Positions 1-8,003 of a stretch of 40,429 nucleotides of DNA are shown piece by piece. The stretch lies in contig CAYPJU010000059.1 of NCBI GenBank assembly GCA_964411125.1, positions 1-40,429 on the forward strand, read 5' to 3'. The position numbers were made by a program, and so were the translations under genes. This DNA comes from JBFIHF01 sp964411125. GTDB lineage: Bacteria; Myxococcota_A; Bradymonadia; Bradymonadales; Bradymonadaceae. How positions within the stretch are numbered: position 1 is the first letter of the stretch; the number at the start of each line of letters is the position of its first letter. The notes below the pieces were generated by a model, which searched no databases, was not told the origin of the DNA, and was given only the letters and a program-made list of their open reading frames with translations.

Positions 1-222
1 TCGCAAGGCACCGCGCTTTCAATCGTCATCGCCGGCGTGAGCCGGCGTCCGCGCGAAGCGCGGTGTAGCCCGGCGCGTAAGCGCCGGGGCGTGGGGCGTG
101 GGGTTTGCGGCTCGCAAGGCACCGCGCTTTCAACCGTCATCGCCGGCGTGAGCCGGCGTCCGCGCGAAGCGCGGTGTAGCCCGGCGCGTAAGCGCCGGGG
201 CGTGGGGCGCGGGGTCGGGTCG
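1..222. repeat. Two tandem copies of a 111-bp triple-hairpin intergenic repeat
   Basis: Copy one begins at or before position 1 and copy two begins at 112. About 104 bp are shared with two visible mismatches (positions 23/134 and near 104/215). Each copy carries three perfect hairpins. In copy one these are 30-36/41-47 (7 bp, loop GTGA), 49-54/58-63 (6 bp, loop GAA) and 69-76/81-88 (8 bp, loop GTAA); copy two has the same three shifted by 111. GTGA and GTAA are both GNRA tetraloops when transcribed, which suggests that folding as RNA matters. The block lies directly after the stop codon of the minus-strand TPR gene, so it may end or stabilise that transcript. A small open frame across it follows the repeat and is not believed to be a gene. 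Confidence 0.85.
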
Positions 223-227
223 GGCGA

Positions 228-1106
228 CTAGAAGCGAAGCGTGGCGGAAACGCCGGTGGGAGAGATGCCGACGGTGACCGAGTCATTCACGAAATCGGTG
301 ACGACGAAATAGGCGCCCACCGCGGCGAGGAGACCGCCTCCGATGTACAGTGGAAGGCGTGCCGTATATGCAGCTCGCAGGCGCTTCTCTCGGTCCGAAA
401 GTTCGTCGAAATCGATCGAGCAGCCCTCCGTCGGCTGACCGGTCTCGCCGTCGACGCAATCGTTGTATTCGCGGACGCTATCGTCGTAGAAAGCGACTTT
501 CATGATCGGAACCGTCGCGATCGCGGCGGTTCCGGCGCCCACCAGACTCCACCCCAGAATCGTCCGGCCGTTGCCCCGTGGTTCGGGCTCGGACACGACG
601 ACGTCTTCGACCGTGTCGTCGCGTGCCTCGAGCGCTTCCACCCGCGCTCGAAGCGCTTCGATCTTCGTGCCGCGCGTACCGTCGGCGAGCTGCTCGGTGC
701 GGTTGAGCGCGGCGCGGGCGGCGACGGCGTCCTGGTCCTCGATCGCCGCGGTCGTCTCCTCGACCGAACAGTCGAGGCGAACCTCGACGACCTTCCGCTT
801 CTCTTCGGGAGGGAGCGTGTCGAGCTCGCTCTCGTGTTCGTCGAAGACTTCGCCGACCCCGGCGCAGTTGTCGGCGCGGCCGTGTGACAACACGAGGTTC
901 TGGAGGATTCCCGGGTGTTGGTAGAGGTCGTATGCCCGCTGAAAGGACCGCGCCGCAGCCTCGTACTCGCCTCGCTCGTAGAGCTCCTTGGCGAGGGTGT
1001 CCTCCTCCAACGCGCGCTCGAGGTTCTCGTCGGATGACTGCCCCGTCGCAACGAGAGGAACCAGAAGCAGGGCAGCGAAGACGTTGGCGGCGCAGGTTCT
1101 CGTCAC
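228..1106 (-). CDS. Secreted TPR-containing protein with two C-terminal hydrophobic segments
   Basis: The 292-residue product starts with a signal peptide (about residues 1-22, hydrophobic core AALLLVPLVATG). A tetratricopeptide-like helix pair follows (about 24-75, with YERGEYEAAARSFQRAY), then a charged helical region to about 165. Hydrophobic segments lie at about 180-202 and 252-272. This layout of signal peptide, TPR and two late membrane segments is common among uncharacterised envelope proteins in Myxococcota. Its start overlaps the stop of the upstream kinase gene by 4 bp (ATGA), so the two are translationally coupled and may work together, perhaps with this protein as a periplasmic partner of the kinase. 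The specific function is unknown. Confidence 0.85.
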   Translation of the reverse strand: MTRTCAANVFAALLLVPLVATGQSSDENLERALEEDTLAKELYERGEYEAAARSFQRAYDLYQHPGILQNLVLSHGRADNCAGVGEVFDEHESELDTLPPEEKRKVVEVRLDCSVEETTAAIEDQDAVAARAALNRTEQLADGTRGTKIEALRARVEALEARDDTVEDVVVSEPEPRGNGRTILGWSLVGAGTAAIATVPIMKVAFYDDSVREYNDCVDGETGQPTEGCSIDFDELSDREKRLRAAYTARLPLYIGGGLLAAVGAYFVVTDFVNDSVTVGISPTGVSATLRF

Positions 1107-2821
1107 TCGACCGGCCTCCCGAACTGTTCGTCCCGATACTCTTCAAACTTCTCTCTGGCCTTCTTCACCTTTTTCTGACGTTCCCGGATGTCTCGCGTCT
1201 TCTTGTCCACGATAGCCTCCACACGATCCCGCGGTCGAAACGGCTCATCGTCGTCTCCGCGGTCGACCGTCACCCCCGCGGTCGAGGCCGCCGCGGCGTC
1301 CGGACTGCCGTTTTGTCCCGCTCTCTTCTGCGGCTGGCGCGTCGCGCTCTTGTCCTCGGCCGTGTTCTCGCTTGCGGACGTACGAGACGCTTCGGCGGAA
1401 TCGTCGCTCTCTGCAGCTCCGCTCGTCGCCGGCTGGCTCGGCTCCGGCAGGGCGATTGCGGGCGATACGGCGGGGGGAGCTTTCACAACCTCCGGCACCC
1501 CTGCTTCCGTCGGGCCCCCGACGAGTTCTTGCCACATGTCGGGGAGCGCGAACCTCACGAAGAGGACGATAGCGAGCACGAGCGCCGCGACTACGGCCAG
1601 CACGAACCCAGGCGACGCCCGTTCGTCGTTTGGCTGCTCCGGCGTCGGACGGCTCCTCGCCGCCATGGTCTGGGTCGGCACGTGCGCGGCGGGGACACGG
1701 GTCGGAACGAGCACCGACCGGTCGAGCTCGAGCGGCGCGTCGTGTTCCGGGTCGGTCGGAGGGTATTGATCGGAATCGTGGGTACCTGGCGGCATCGCCG
1801 GGCCGTGATCGAACACCAACTCGAAGTTGCCCGTCGAGTCGATGATTTGCTGCAGATCGGTCGTGACGGGCTCTCTATCAGCCAGGGTCGGCAGCTCTCC
1901 GCTCGATTCCACCCCGGCTTGCACGGGCCCGATGCCCTGCAGGGTCCGCTTGAGATCCTTTTCGACGACGATGAACATCGTCGAGTCCTCCTCGGGTTCG
2001 ACGAGGACTGCGCGAAGCTCCCCCCACAACGTGAAGGCGTCGGGGCGATCCTCGGGCTCTTTCGAGACGCAACGCGCGACGACCTCGCGTAGCGCAGGCG
2101 GAGCGTCGGTCCGAGCTACGGGAGGGACGGGTTGTGAGACGTGCGCCATCAAGAAGTCGAACGACGATTCGCAGTCGAACGGCAGACGCTTCTCCAACAT
2201 CTCGTAGAGCATGATGCCGAGCGAATAGATGTCCGACTTCGGCCCGGCGTTGCGCGACCCCCGCACCTGTTCCGGGCTCATGTACACGGGGGTACCGAAG
2301 ATCTCACCCGTCTTCGTCATTCGCTGGTCGTCGTCACCGGTGAGCCTCGCGAGCCCGAAATCGAGCACCTTCACCAGTTTGCGCCCGTGACCAACGTCGA
2401 CCAGCATGACGTTCTCGGGTTTCAAGTCGCGATGCACCACGCCCTGGTGGTGAGCGTAGGCTAGCGCCGTCGAGACCTGCGACGTGATCTCGATGATGTC
2501 CGCGATCGGCAGCCGACGCTCCATCCACGCGCCGAGAGTGATCCCCTCGAGATACTCCATCACGAGGTAGTACGCGGCGTGGTCCTCGGAGTACCCGAAC
2601 TCGTGCATGTTGAGGCAGTTCGGGTGGTTGAGCCGACCTAGCGCCCTCCCCTCGAGGGCGAAACGCTTGCGCTGCATCTCGCCGGTCGTACCCTTCAGCA
2701 TCTTCACGGCGACCCAGCGTTCGGCGTCGCTCTGCCACGCTTTCCATACGGTCCCCATCGCCCCCTCACCGAGCATTCGGTCGAGGCGGTACTTGCCGTG
2801 AATTGTCGTTCCTTCGAGCAC
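1103..2821 (-). CDS. Membrane Ser/Thr protein kinase (eukaryote-type)
   Basis: The 572-residue protein begins with a complete Hanks-type kinase domain (about 10-272). Visible motifs are the glycine-rich loop LGEGAMGTV (18-26), catalytic Lys40 in VAVK, the HRD loop at 130-132 (VVHRDLKPENV), DFG at 154-156 and an activation segment ending GTPVYMSPEQ. A Pro/Ser/Thr-rich linker follows (about 280-400), then one transmembrane helix (about 405-426) and a charged extracytoplasmic tail of about 145 residues rich in Ala, Ser and Glu. No PASTA or other known sensor domain is visible. The start is GTG at 2821, placed just before LEGTTIHGKYRL, the usual amino end of myxobacterial kinases of this kind. 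It is cotranscribed with the downstream TPR gene. Substrates are unknown. Confidence 0.93.
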   Translation of the reverse strand: MLEGTTIHGKYRLDRMLGEGAMGTVWKAWQSDAERWVAVKMLKGTTGEMQRKRFALEGRALGRLNHPNCLNMHEFGYSEDHAAYYLVMEYLEGITLGAWMERRLPIADIIEITSQVSTALAYAHHQGVVHRDLKPENVMLVDVGHGRKLVKVLDFGLARLTGDDDQRMTKTGEIFGTPVYMSPEQVRGSRNAGPKSDIYSLGIMLYEMLEKRLPFDCESSFDFLMAHVSQPVPPVARTDAPPALREVVARCVSKEPEDRPDAFTLWGELRAVLVEPEEDSTMFIVVEKDLKRTLQGIGPVQAGVESSGELPTLADREPVTTDLQQIIDSTGNFELVFDHGPAMPPGTHDSDQYPPTDPEHDAPLELDRSVLVPTRVPAAHVPTQTMAARSRPTPEQPNDERASPGFVLAVVAALVLAIVLFVRFALPDMWQELVGGPTEAGVPEVVKAPPAVSPAIALPEPSQPATSGAAESDDSAEASRTSASENTAEDKSATRQPQKRAGQNGSPDAAAASTAGVTVDRGDDDEPFRPRDRVEAIVDKKTRDIRERQKKVKKAREKFEEYRDEQFGRPVE

Positions 2822-2945
2822 GAGGACCCCGCAGGTCGCGATGGCGAAAGTGTAGCCTACCCCCGGGGCAACGCAATCTTGTCACCGGGCCCGTTCGACG
2901 CCGCCAAAATAGCGGGGGTCCCACGACTGTGCTAAAACCCTTGGC

Positions 2946-3758
2946 ATGTTCAACGAGCACATCACGAGCCTCGGCTATCGTCTCGAGCACACCGAAGCCG
3001 TCGATCAAGTGACGGCGCTTCTGGAAGCTTGTCGCCTGAGCCCCATCGAAAGCCCGGGCCCCGAGTGGGAGCCGACACGCTACATCGTGGCGTGTACGCT
3101 TGCGGGCGGCACCGCCGCCTGCATCGGCTGGAACCGCCGCGACGACGCGGTGGTCCTCCATTCGCTCGGTGTCGCGCCGACATCGCGCGGCAGCGGTATC
3201 GGTGCCGGCCTCCTCGCCTCGGCGATGGGGCACATCATGGACACCCAGTCGGTCCCCGAGACGTGGCTCATCACGGACGCACTCGGCGCGCGCCGGATGT
3301 TCACGAGCGCCGGTTTCGTCCCCGCCGAGCGCTCCGACGTCCCGTCCGCGATCGCCGACCACCCCACCTTCAGGAACACGCGCGGCGAGCACGCCCGCCC
3401 GATGGTCCGCCGGTACCAGACCACCCGACGGGGCCTCGACAACTGCGCATTCCGCCTCATCCTCAACGAGACCGACGAGGCGACCTTGCCCCTCGGCAGC
3501 GTCTTCTTCTTCCGGCAGACCGGCGAGGTGATCGAGGCCTCCTACCGCGGCGGTCCCGTTCGACGCGGTCACCTGATCGGGGCTATCTCGGGCGACGAGC
3601 TCAACTTCTGCTGGCATCACTACGTCGACGACGGGCGCCTGCAGAACGGCGACGGTCGCATCTTCGTCGAGATGCTCGAAGACGGCCGCCGCGAGCTGCG
3701 AGAGAACCTCGATCTCGATTCGGGCGACAAGAACGAGCTGCTGCTGCGCGAGGTGTGA
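2946..3758 (+). CDS. GNAT acetyltransferase fused to a small beta-barrel-like domain of the type often named N-acetylglutamate synthase
   Basis: Residues about 1-150 form a GCN5-related N-acetyltransferase, with the acetyl-CoA loop RGSGIG at 81-86 (LGVAPTSRGSGIGAGLL). Residues about 160-270 are a separate domain with YRGGPVRRGHLIG, then WHHYVDDGRLQNG, and ending DSGDKNELLLREV. That pattern matches my memory of short stand-alone proteins of about 110 residues, common in Bacteroidota, that databases label 'n-acetylglutamate synthase' although they carry no acetyltransferase fold. Fusions such as this one may be the source of that label. The gene lies 1 bp upstream of the prepilin peptidase start, so the two are probably cotranscribed. 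The substrate cannot be read from the sequence. The domain call for the amino half is firm; that for the carboxyl half rests on motif memory. Confidence 0.8.
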   Translation: MFNEHITSLGYRLEHTEAVDQVTALLEACRLSPIESPGPEWEPTRYIVACTLAGGTAACIGWNRRDDAVVLHSLGVAPTSRGSGIGAGLLASAMGHIMDTQSVPETWLITDALGARRMFTSAGFVPAERSDVPSAIADHPTFRNTRGEHARPMVRRYQTTRRGLDNCAFRLILNETDEATLPLGSVFFFRQTGEVIEASYRGGPVRRGHLIGAISGDELNFCWHHYVDDGRLQNGDGRIFVEMLEDGRRELRENLDLDSGDKNELLLREV

Positions 3759-3759
3759 C

Positions 3760-4359
3760 GTGGAGGAGCTGGTTCAGGTCGATCCGATCCGACAATCCGT
3801 CGTCCTGCTGCCGCTCGCCGCCCTCCTCATCGTCAGCGCCATCACCGACTGGCGCGACCGCAAAGTCTACAACAAGATCACCTACCCGGCGTTCTTCGTC
3901 GGGCTCCTCACCCACCTCGTCGCGCTCGGATGGGACGGCCTCCTCGACGGCTTCCTCGCGGCGCTGATCGCGTTCGCCATCGGGATCGTGATGCTGGCCA
4001 CCGGGATGATCGGCGGGGGCGACATCAAGCTGCTCATCGTCGTCGGGGCTTTCGTCGGCATGGGCGGGCTCGCCCAGGTGACCTTCTACTCGGTCCTCGC
4101 CGGGGCGGTCGGCGGCTTCGTCGCCGCGATCTTCAACGGCTACGCCGTCGACATGTTCAAGCGGATCGGGCGGTGGTTCCGGGGCATCTACAGGACGCTG
4201 CTCTATCGTTCGGGCGACATGTACGAAAAGCTCGAGCGCGACGAACGCTCCTGGATCCCGTTCGCGATCGCGATCTTGGTCGGCGGAGCGCTCGCGTGGA
4301 CCGACGCGAAGTACGACTGGCCCGGGCTGTTCGACATTTTCCTCGGAGCATGGCGTTAG
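3760..4359 (+). CDS. Prepilin peptidase of the A24 (TadV/CpaA-like) family
   Basis: This 199-residue integral membrane protein is an aspartyl protease that would cleave type IV or Flp prepilin leader peptides at the cytoplasmic face. Both catalytic aspartates of the family are visible: Asp30 in ITDWRDRKVYNKIT, just after the first membrane helix, and Asp88 in the GGGDIKLL motif. Several hydrophobic helices surround them. It lacks the zinc-binding amino-terminal methylase domain of PilD, so it belongs to the short TadV/CpaA-like form. The start is GTG at 3760, one base after the stop of the preceding gene, consistent with coupled translation. No pilin gene lies in the window, so the substrate is elsewhere. 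The amphipathic stretch at about 135-165 sits between the last helices. Confidence 0.9.
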   Translation: MEELVQVDPIRQSVVLLPLAALLIVSAITDWRDRKVYNKITYPAFFVGLLTHLVALGWDGLLDGFLAALIAFAIGIVMLATGMIGGGDIKLLIVVGAFVGMGGLAQVTFYSVLAGAVGGFVAAIFNGYAVDMFKRIGRWFRGIYRTLLYRSGDMYEKLERDERSWIPFAIAILVGGALAWTDAKYDWPGLFDIFLGAWR

Positions 4360-4385
4360 CCGGGCCCAACAGGTAGTTTGAGTGC

Positions 4386-5267
4386 ATGAGTGATCCCACG
4401 GTCGGCACCGCGCGCGTGTTCGAGGTCGGTCCGCGCGACGGCCTGCAAAACGAGCCCGTCATCCTCCCCGTGGAGTCGAAGCTCGCCCTGATCCGGCGCC
4501 TCGTCGCGAGCGGGCTGCGCGACGTGGAGATCGGCAGCTTCGTCCACCCCAAGTGGGTGCCGCAGATGGCCGCGACCGACGAGGTCGCGCAAGCGCTCCC
4601 GACCGACGACGGCGTGCGGTACTGGGCCCTCGTCCCCAACGAGAAGGGGCTCGACCGCGCAATCGAGACCGGCATCCGGCACGTCGCCGTCTTCATGTCG
4701 TCGAGCGAGACCCACAACCAGAAGAACGTGAACCGGTCGATCGCGCAGAGCCTCGAAGGGCTCCAGGCCGTCATCGGCCGCGCCCGCGAGCACGACCTCA
4801 CCGTCCGCGCCTACATCAGCACGGTGTTCGGCTGCCCCTACGAAGGCCGCGTCGACTTCGAGCGCGTCATCGACATCGCCGAGAAACTCCTCGACTACGG
4901 CGCGTTCCAGATCTCGCTCGGCGACACGATCGGGGCCGGCGAACCGCTGCAGGTCCGCGAGGGATGCCGGCGGATCGTCGAGGCGTTCGGCAGCGCCGAC
5001 GACTTCGCGCTCCACCTGCACGACACGCAGGGGCTCGGCCTCGTCAACGTCTTCGCCGGCTGGATCGAGGGTTTCCGCAACTTCGACAGCTCCGTCGGCG
5101 GGTTGGGTGGTTGCCCCTACGCGCCCGGCGCCCCCGGCAACCTCGCCACCGAAGAACTCCTCAATCTGCTGCACGGCATGCACGTCGAGACGGGCGTCGA
5201 CGCCGAGGCGATCGCGGAGACTGTCTCGTGGCTCGGAACTTCGGTGGGCTTCAACGCCGCCGAATGA
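4386..5267 (+). CDS. mvaB: Hydroxymethylglutaryl-CoA lyase
   Basis: This enzyme cleaves 3-hydroxy-3-methylglutaryl-CoA to acetoacetate and acetyl-CoA (EC 4.1.3.4), the last step of leucine degradation. The 293-residue length is normal for bacterial forms. Family motifs visible are VFEVGPRDGLQNE (11-23, holding the catalytic Arg-Asp pair), the metal-binding LHLHDTQGLGL and the signature loop GGLGGCPYAPGAPGN with the active-site cysteine. It follows the prepilin peptidase by 26 bp on the same strand and converges on a kinase gene ending 10 bp away. No other leucine-degradation gene is beside it. It sits 19 kb from the beta-branching operon, which uses HMG chemistry on a carrier protein; I do not infer a link. 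Confidence 0.95.
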   Translation: MSDPTVGTARVFEVGPRDGLQNEPVILPVESKLALIRRLVASGLRDVEIGSFVHPKWVPQMAATDEVAQALPTDDGVRYWALVPNEKGLDRAIETGIRHVAVFMSSSETHNQKNVNRSIAQSLEGLQAVIGRAREHDLTVRAYISTVFGCPYEGRVDFERVIDIAEKLLDYGAFQISLGDTIGAGEPLQVREGCRRIVEAFGSADDFALHLHDTQGLGLVNVFAGWIEGFRNFDSSVGGLGGCPYAPGAPGNLATEELLNLLHGMHVETGVDAEAIAETVSWLGTSVGFNAAE

Positions 5268-5276
5268 CCTCGGCGG

Positions 5277-7268
5277 TCAGTCCTCGTCCGTCGGTACGAC
5301 TTCGTCCCTCGGCTCGTCCGCTTCTGCGGCGAGCAGACGCCCGTGCTCCTCGAAAAAGTCGGCGACCCGTTCGAACACCGGGTAGTCCGTCTGGGGTCCT
5401 TGCTGGCAGGCCACGTGCTCCGGCGGGATCACGTCCCTCGGCATTCGGAAGTCGGCGTCCACGAAGCACCTGGTCATTCGGGCTTCGCAGTCCCAGATCC
5501 GGCATTCAGCTCCGTGCTCGTCCGTGGAGTCGAGGACACCGCGGCAGCTCCGTCCTTCCCTGAGATACCCGGCGTCGTCTTCCGCCGAATGCACCCACTT
5601 CGCGAGGTCGGTGCACCGCGGACCGCCTTCGAGCGGACGGATCGTGTCGCGCCGGCCGTGGAGCTGGATCAGCGGGACGTCGGGGGGAAGCCTCTCTTTG
5701 CCGTGCCGGCCGAGCCGTCCCGCGAAGACCCCGACCGCCGACGTCTGCCACATCCGGGCGAAGTACATGGCGAGCTTGCCCCCGTACCGAACCCCGAACG
5801 CGTAGCGGCGGCGGGGGTCGACGCAGACTTCCCGGATAAGCTCCTGCGCGTCGCCGACCAGTCGCTTCATGTAGTCGTCGGGCGGGTGTTTCTCGATGTC
5901 GACCTTCCCCACGACGACGACCCACCCGCGCTCCTCCGCGAATTCTGGCAACCCCAGCTCGTCGACGCCGTGGTCGGTGGCGCCGGGCCAGAAGACGAAG
6001 AGGAGCGGCGCCGGTTTCGTCGGGTCCAGCGACTCGGGGACGATCGCGATCGAGGTGGGGAATTGGCGGCGCGCGCCGGGGCTCAGGGTCGGTTCGAAGT
6101 CGCATCGCACCGCGGGATCCGAAGCACGGCCCACGTCAGGAGCGACGGTGCTGGCCTCTTCGATCCCGAGGTCCACCTTCGACGTCGCCGGAGCGGCGGC
6201 GGGCGTGGGCGCCGCCGGCCGTTCAGGCGATGCCGCAGCGGGTTCGAGCGGCTCCGGCGACGGTTCGCGCGACAGGTCCCACGCCACGACCGCGAACATC
6301 GCGGCGATCGCGACGGCACCGGCGATCGCCAGAGGCAGGGGGGATCGAGAGGCCGCGGTTGCGTCGGATCCGCGGGTCTCGGCCAGCACCGAGCGAAGCT
6401 CCCCGGCGCGTAGCGTGAGGGTCCGCTCTCCTCCTCCTCGAATGCGTCGCACCTTCTGTACCACTTCGCCCGCGGTCTGCGGGCGTCTTCGCGGATCGAT
6501 CGCCAGCATCGCGATCGCGAGCTCGGCGACTTCAGGAGGGATCGGCCGGTCGGGCGCCACGGACTCTGGGAGCGTCGGCGACTGGCGCTGCTTCGCGATC
6601 AGCACCTCCATCGGTGACCCTTCGAAAGGAACGCGGCCCGTCAGAAGTTCATAGAGCAACACGCCGAGCGAGTAGACGTCGGCCGCCGGCCCGACGTTGG
6701 GGCCGTGGCACTGTTCGGGGGCCATGTAGTCGGGCGTTCCGAAGACCGCACCCTCGGCCGTGAGGTTCGCGTAGCGAGGGTCCGCCGACCGCGCGATGCC
6801 GAAGTCGACCAGCACGGTCCGAAACTCGCTACCATCACGCACCAGCATCACGTTGGCGGCCTTCACGTCGCGGTGCACGATCCCGTTGAGATGCGCTTCG
6901 GCCAGCGCCTCGGCGACCCCCTCGATCACCTGCAGCGCGGTCTCCCACGGCATCGGCTCACCGACGAACGACTCGAGGCTCTCCCCGGCGATTCGCTCCA
7001 TCACGAGGTACGACGCGTCGAGTTCGGTGTCGCGGCCGAAGTCGAGGATCCGGACGACGCCCGGGTGCTGGATCGAGCACAGCAGGGCTGCCTCCCGCGT
7101 GAAGCGCTCTTCGTCGTCGCCGCTACGGTGCATGAGCTTCAGCGCGAGCGGCTCTCCGTCTGGCCCGGTCGCCGCGTACACCGCGCCCATCCCGCCCTCG
7201 CCGAGCAAGTGGTCGAGCCGATAGCGGCCCCCCACCGTCGTTCCTTCCAATGATCGAGAGCCTGCCAT
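5277..7268 (-). CDS. Ser/Thr protein kinase fused to an alpha/beta-hydrolase-like domain lacking its nucleophile
   Basis: The 663-residue protein has an amino-terminal Hanks kinase domain (about 15-280): glycine loop LGEGGMGAV (22-30), Lys44 in LALK, HRD at 132-134 and DFG at 155-157. One transmembrane helix follows (about 311-330), then a Pro/Ala linker (about 336-365). The extracytoplasmic part (about 390-645) resembles the esterase-D/PHB-depolymerase type of alpha/beta hydrolase: LLFVFWPGATDHG as the oxyanion strand, YAFGVRYGGKLAMYF as the nucleophile elbow and IQLHGRRDTIRP as the acid-residue strand. The expected GxSxGG elbow reads GVRYGG, with an Arg codon (cgg on the coding strand) at residue 494 in place of the Ser. 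It is therefore probably a ligand-binding or sensory domain and not an esterase. It contains about ten cysteines, suited to an oxidising compartment. Kinase call firm, hydrolase fold likely. Confidence 0.88.
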   Translation of the reverse strand: MAGSRSLEGTTVGGRYRLDHLLGEGGMGAVYAATGPDGEPLALKLMHRSGDDEERFTREAALLCSIQHPGVVRILDFGRDTELDASYLVMERIAGESLESFVGEPMPWETALQVIEGVAEALAEAHLNGIVHRDVKAANVMLVRDGSEFRTVLVDFGIARSADPRYANLTAEGAVFGTPDYMAPEQCHGPNVGPAADVYSLGVLLYELLTGRVPFEGSPMEVLIAKQRQSPTLPESVAPDRPIPPEVAELAIAMLAIDPRRRPQTAGEVVQKVRRIRGGGERTLTLRAGELRSVLAETRGSDATAASRSPLPLAIAGAVAIAAMFAVVAWDLSREPSPEPLEPAAASPERPAAPTPAAAPATSKVDLGIEEASTVAPDVGRASDPAVRCDFEPTLSPGARRQFPTSIAIVPESLDPTKPAPLLFVFWPGATDHGVDELGLPEFAEERGWVVVVGKVDIEKHPPDDYMKRLVGDAQELIREVCVDPRRRYAFGVRYGGKLAMYFARMWQTSAVGVFAGRLGRHGKERLPPDVPLIQLHGRRDTIRPLEGGPRCTDLAKWVHSAEDDAGYLREGRSCRGVLDSTDEHGAECRIWDCEARMTRCFVDADFRMPRDVIPPEHVACQQGPQTDYPVFERVADFFEEHGRLLAAEADEPRDEVVPTDED

Positions 7269-7414
7269 CGGTGCTTCCGAAGGAAGTGTGACGGGAACTG
7301 TCGTCCGCAGGCGACGCTCGCAGCGTAGAAGACACGGGGGTCGGCGTCGAGCCGTCGGGGCATCGAATACGAGACATCACGATCGTGTTGTGCTACCCGT
7401 TCCCACAGCGACAT

Positions 7415-7420
7415 GGAGGT
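7415..7420 (+). promoter_or_regulatory. Ribosome-binding site GGAGGT that selects the GTG start at 7425
   Basis: A perfect GGAGGT lies four bases before GTG at 7425. The same bases would be codons 1-3 of a longer reading from ATG at 7413, a start that has no Shine-Dalgarno sequence of its own. The GTG is therefore the better start for the thioredoxin-like gene. Confidence 0.7.
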
Positions 7421-7424
7421 AAGC

Positions 7425-8000
7425 GTGGCCGCATCGACCCGAAACAAGATTCTGTTCGCCGTCGGGACCCTCGTCGGCATCGCCGCCCTGATCGGCGCGG
7501 CGCTCCTGATCAATCCGCAGCTTCAGTTTCAGATCACCGGAAAGTATCGAGCGTACGACCTGGTCGGACAGCTCGCGCCCCAGGTCTCGGCCCACGATGC
7601 GCTGACCGGTCGCGAGGTCGGCCTCGGCGAGCTGCGCGGAAAGCCGACGCTGCTCGTCTTCTGTGCGACCAGGTGCAGCGTCTGCAAGAAACAGATGCCC
7701 GAGCTGATGGAGTTTAGGAACACCGAGGTCGGGCAGGCCACCAATGTCGTCGTCGCGCAGGGGTTGGAGTTCGGCAAGATGCCGGTCGTCAACCGGCAGC
7801 GACTGACGCTGCTCTATCTCAAGAAGAACGGCTGGGAGTCGATGCCCGCCTGGATCGCCTCGAAGGAAATGCAGAAGGCGTTCGAACTTCAAGCGACCCC
7901 GACCCTCTACGTTTTGGATCGCGATGGCCGCATCGTCTACGCCGGGCTCTCCGACCACTCCGCCGCCCGGCTCGAGGGGATCGTAGAGGACTACCTCTAA
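7425..8000 (+). CDS. Membrane-anchored thioredoxin-like (TlpA/ResA-type) protein
   Basis: From the GTG start the protein has 191 residues: an amino-terminal membrane anchor (about 8-29), then a thioredoxin-like fold facing the periplasm. The redox motif is C84-S-V-C87 in LVFCATRCSVCKKQMPEL, which aligns with the WCxxC of TlpA and ResA; an extra cysteine lies at 80. The cis-proline loop is QATPTLYV (Pro159), and the strand after it, DRDGRIVYAG, is typical of the redoxin group. A role in thiol-disulfide exchange, such as reducing apocytochromes or repairing oxidised proteins, is known for the family and inferred here. It is transcribed away from the kinase at 5277-7268 and ends 3 bp before the convergent glycosyltransferase gene. 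ATG at 7413 is the alternative start, adding four residues. Confidence 0.88.
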   Translation: MAASTRNKILFAVGTLVGIAALIGAALLINPQLQFQITGKYRAYDLVGQLAPQVSAHDALTGREVGLGELRGKPTLLVFCATRCSVCKKQMPELMEFRNTEVGQATNVVVAQGLEFGKMPVVNRQRLTLLYLKKNGWESMPAWIASKEMQKAFELQATPTLYVLDRDGRIVYAGLSDHSAARLEGIVEDYL

Positions 8001-8003
8001 CGA

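Noticed and set aside
1..222. CRISPR-like repeat
   Set aside because: There are only two 111-bp units back to back, with internal hairpins and no unique spacers.
4386..5267. HMG-CoA lyase as part of the HMG-based beta-branching pathway
   Set aside because: It lies 19 kb away beside unrelated genes and acts on free HMG-CoA, with a normal leucine-degradation explanation.
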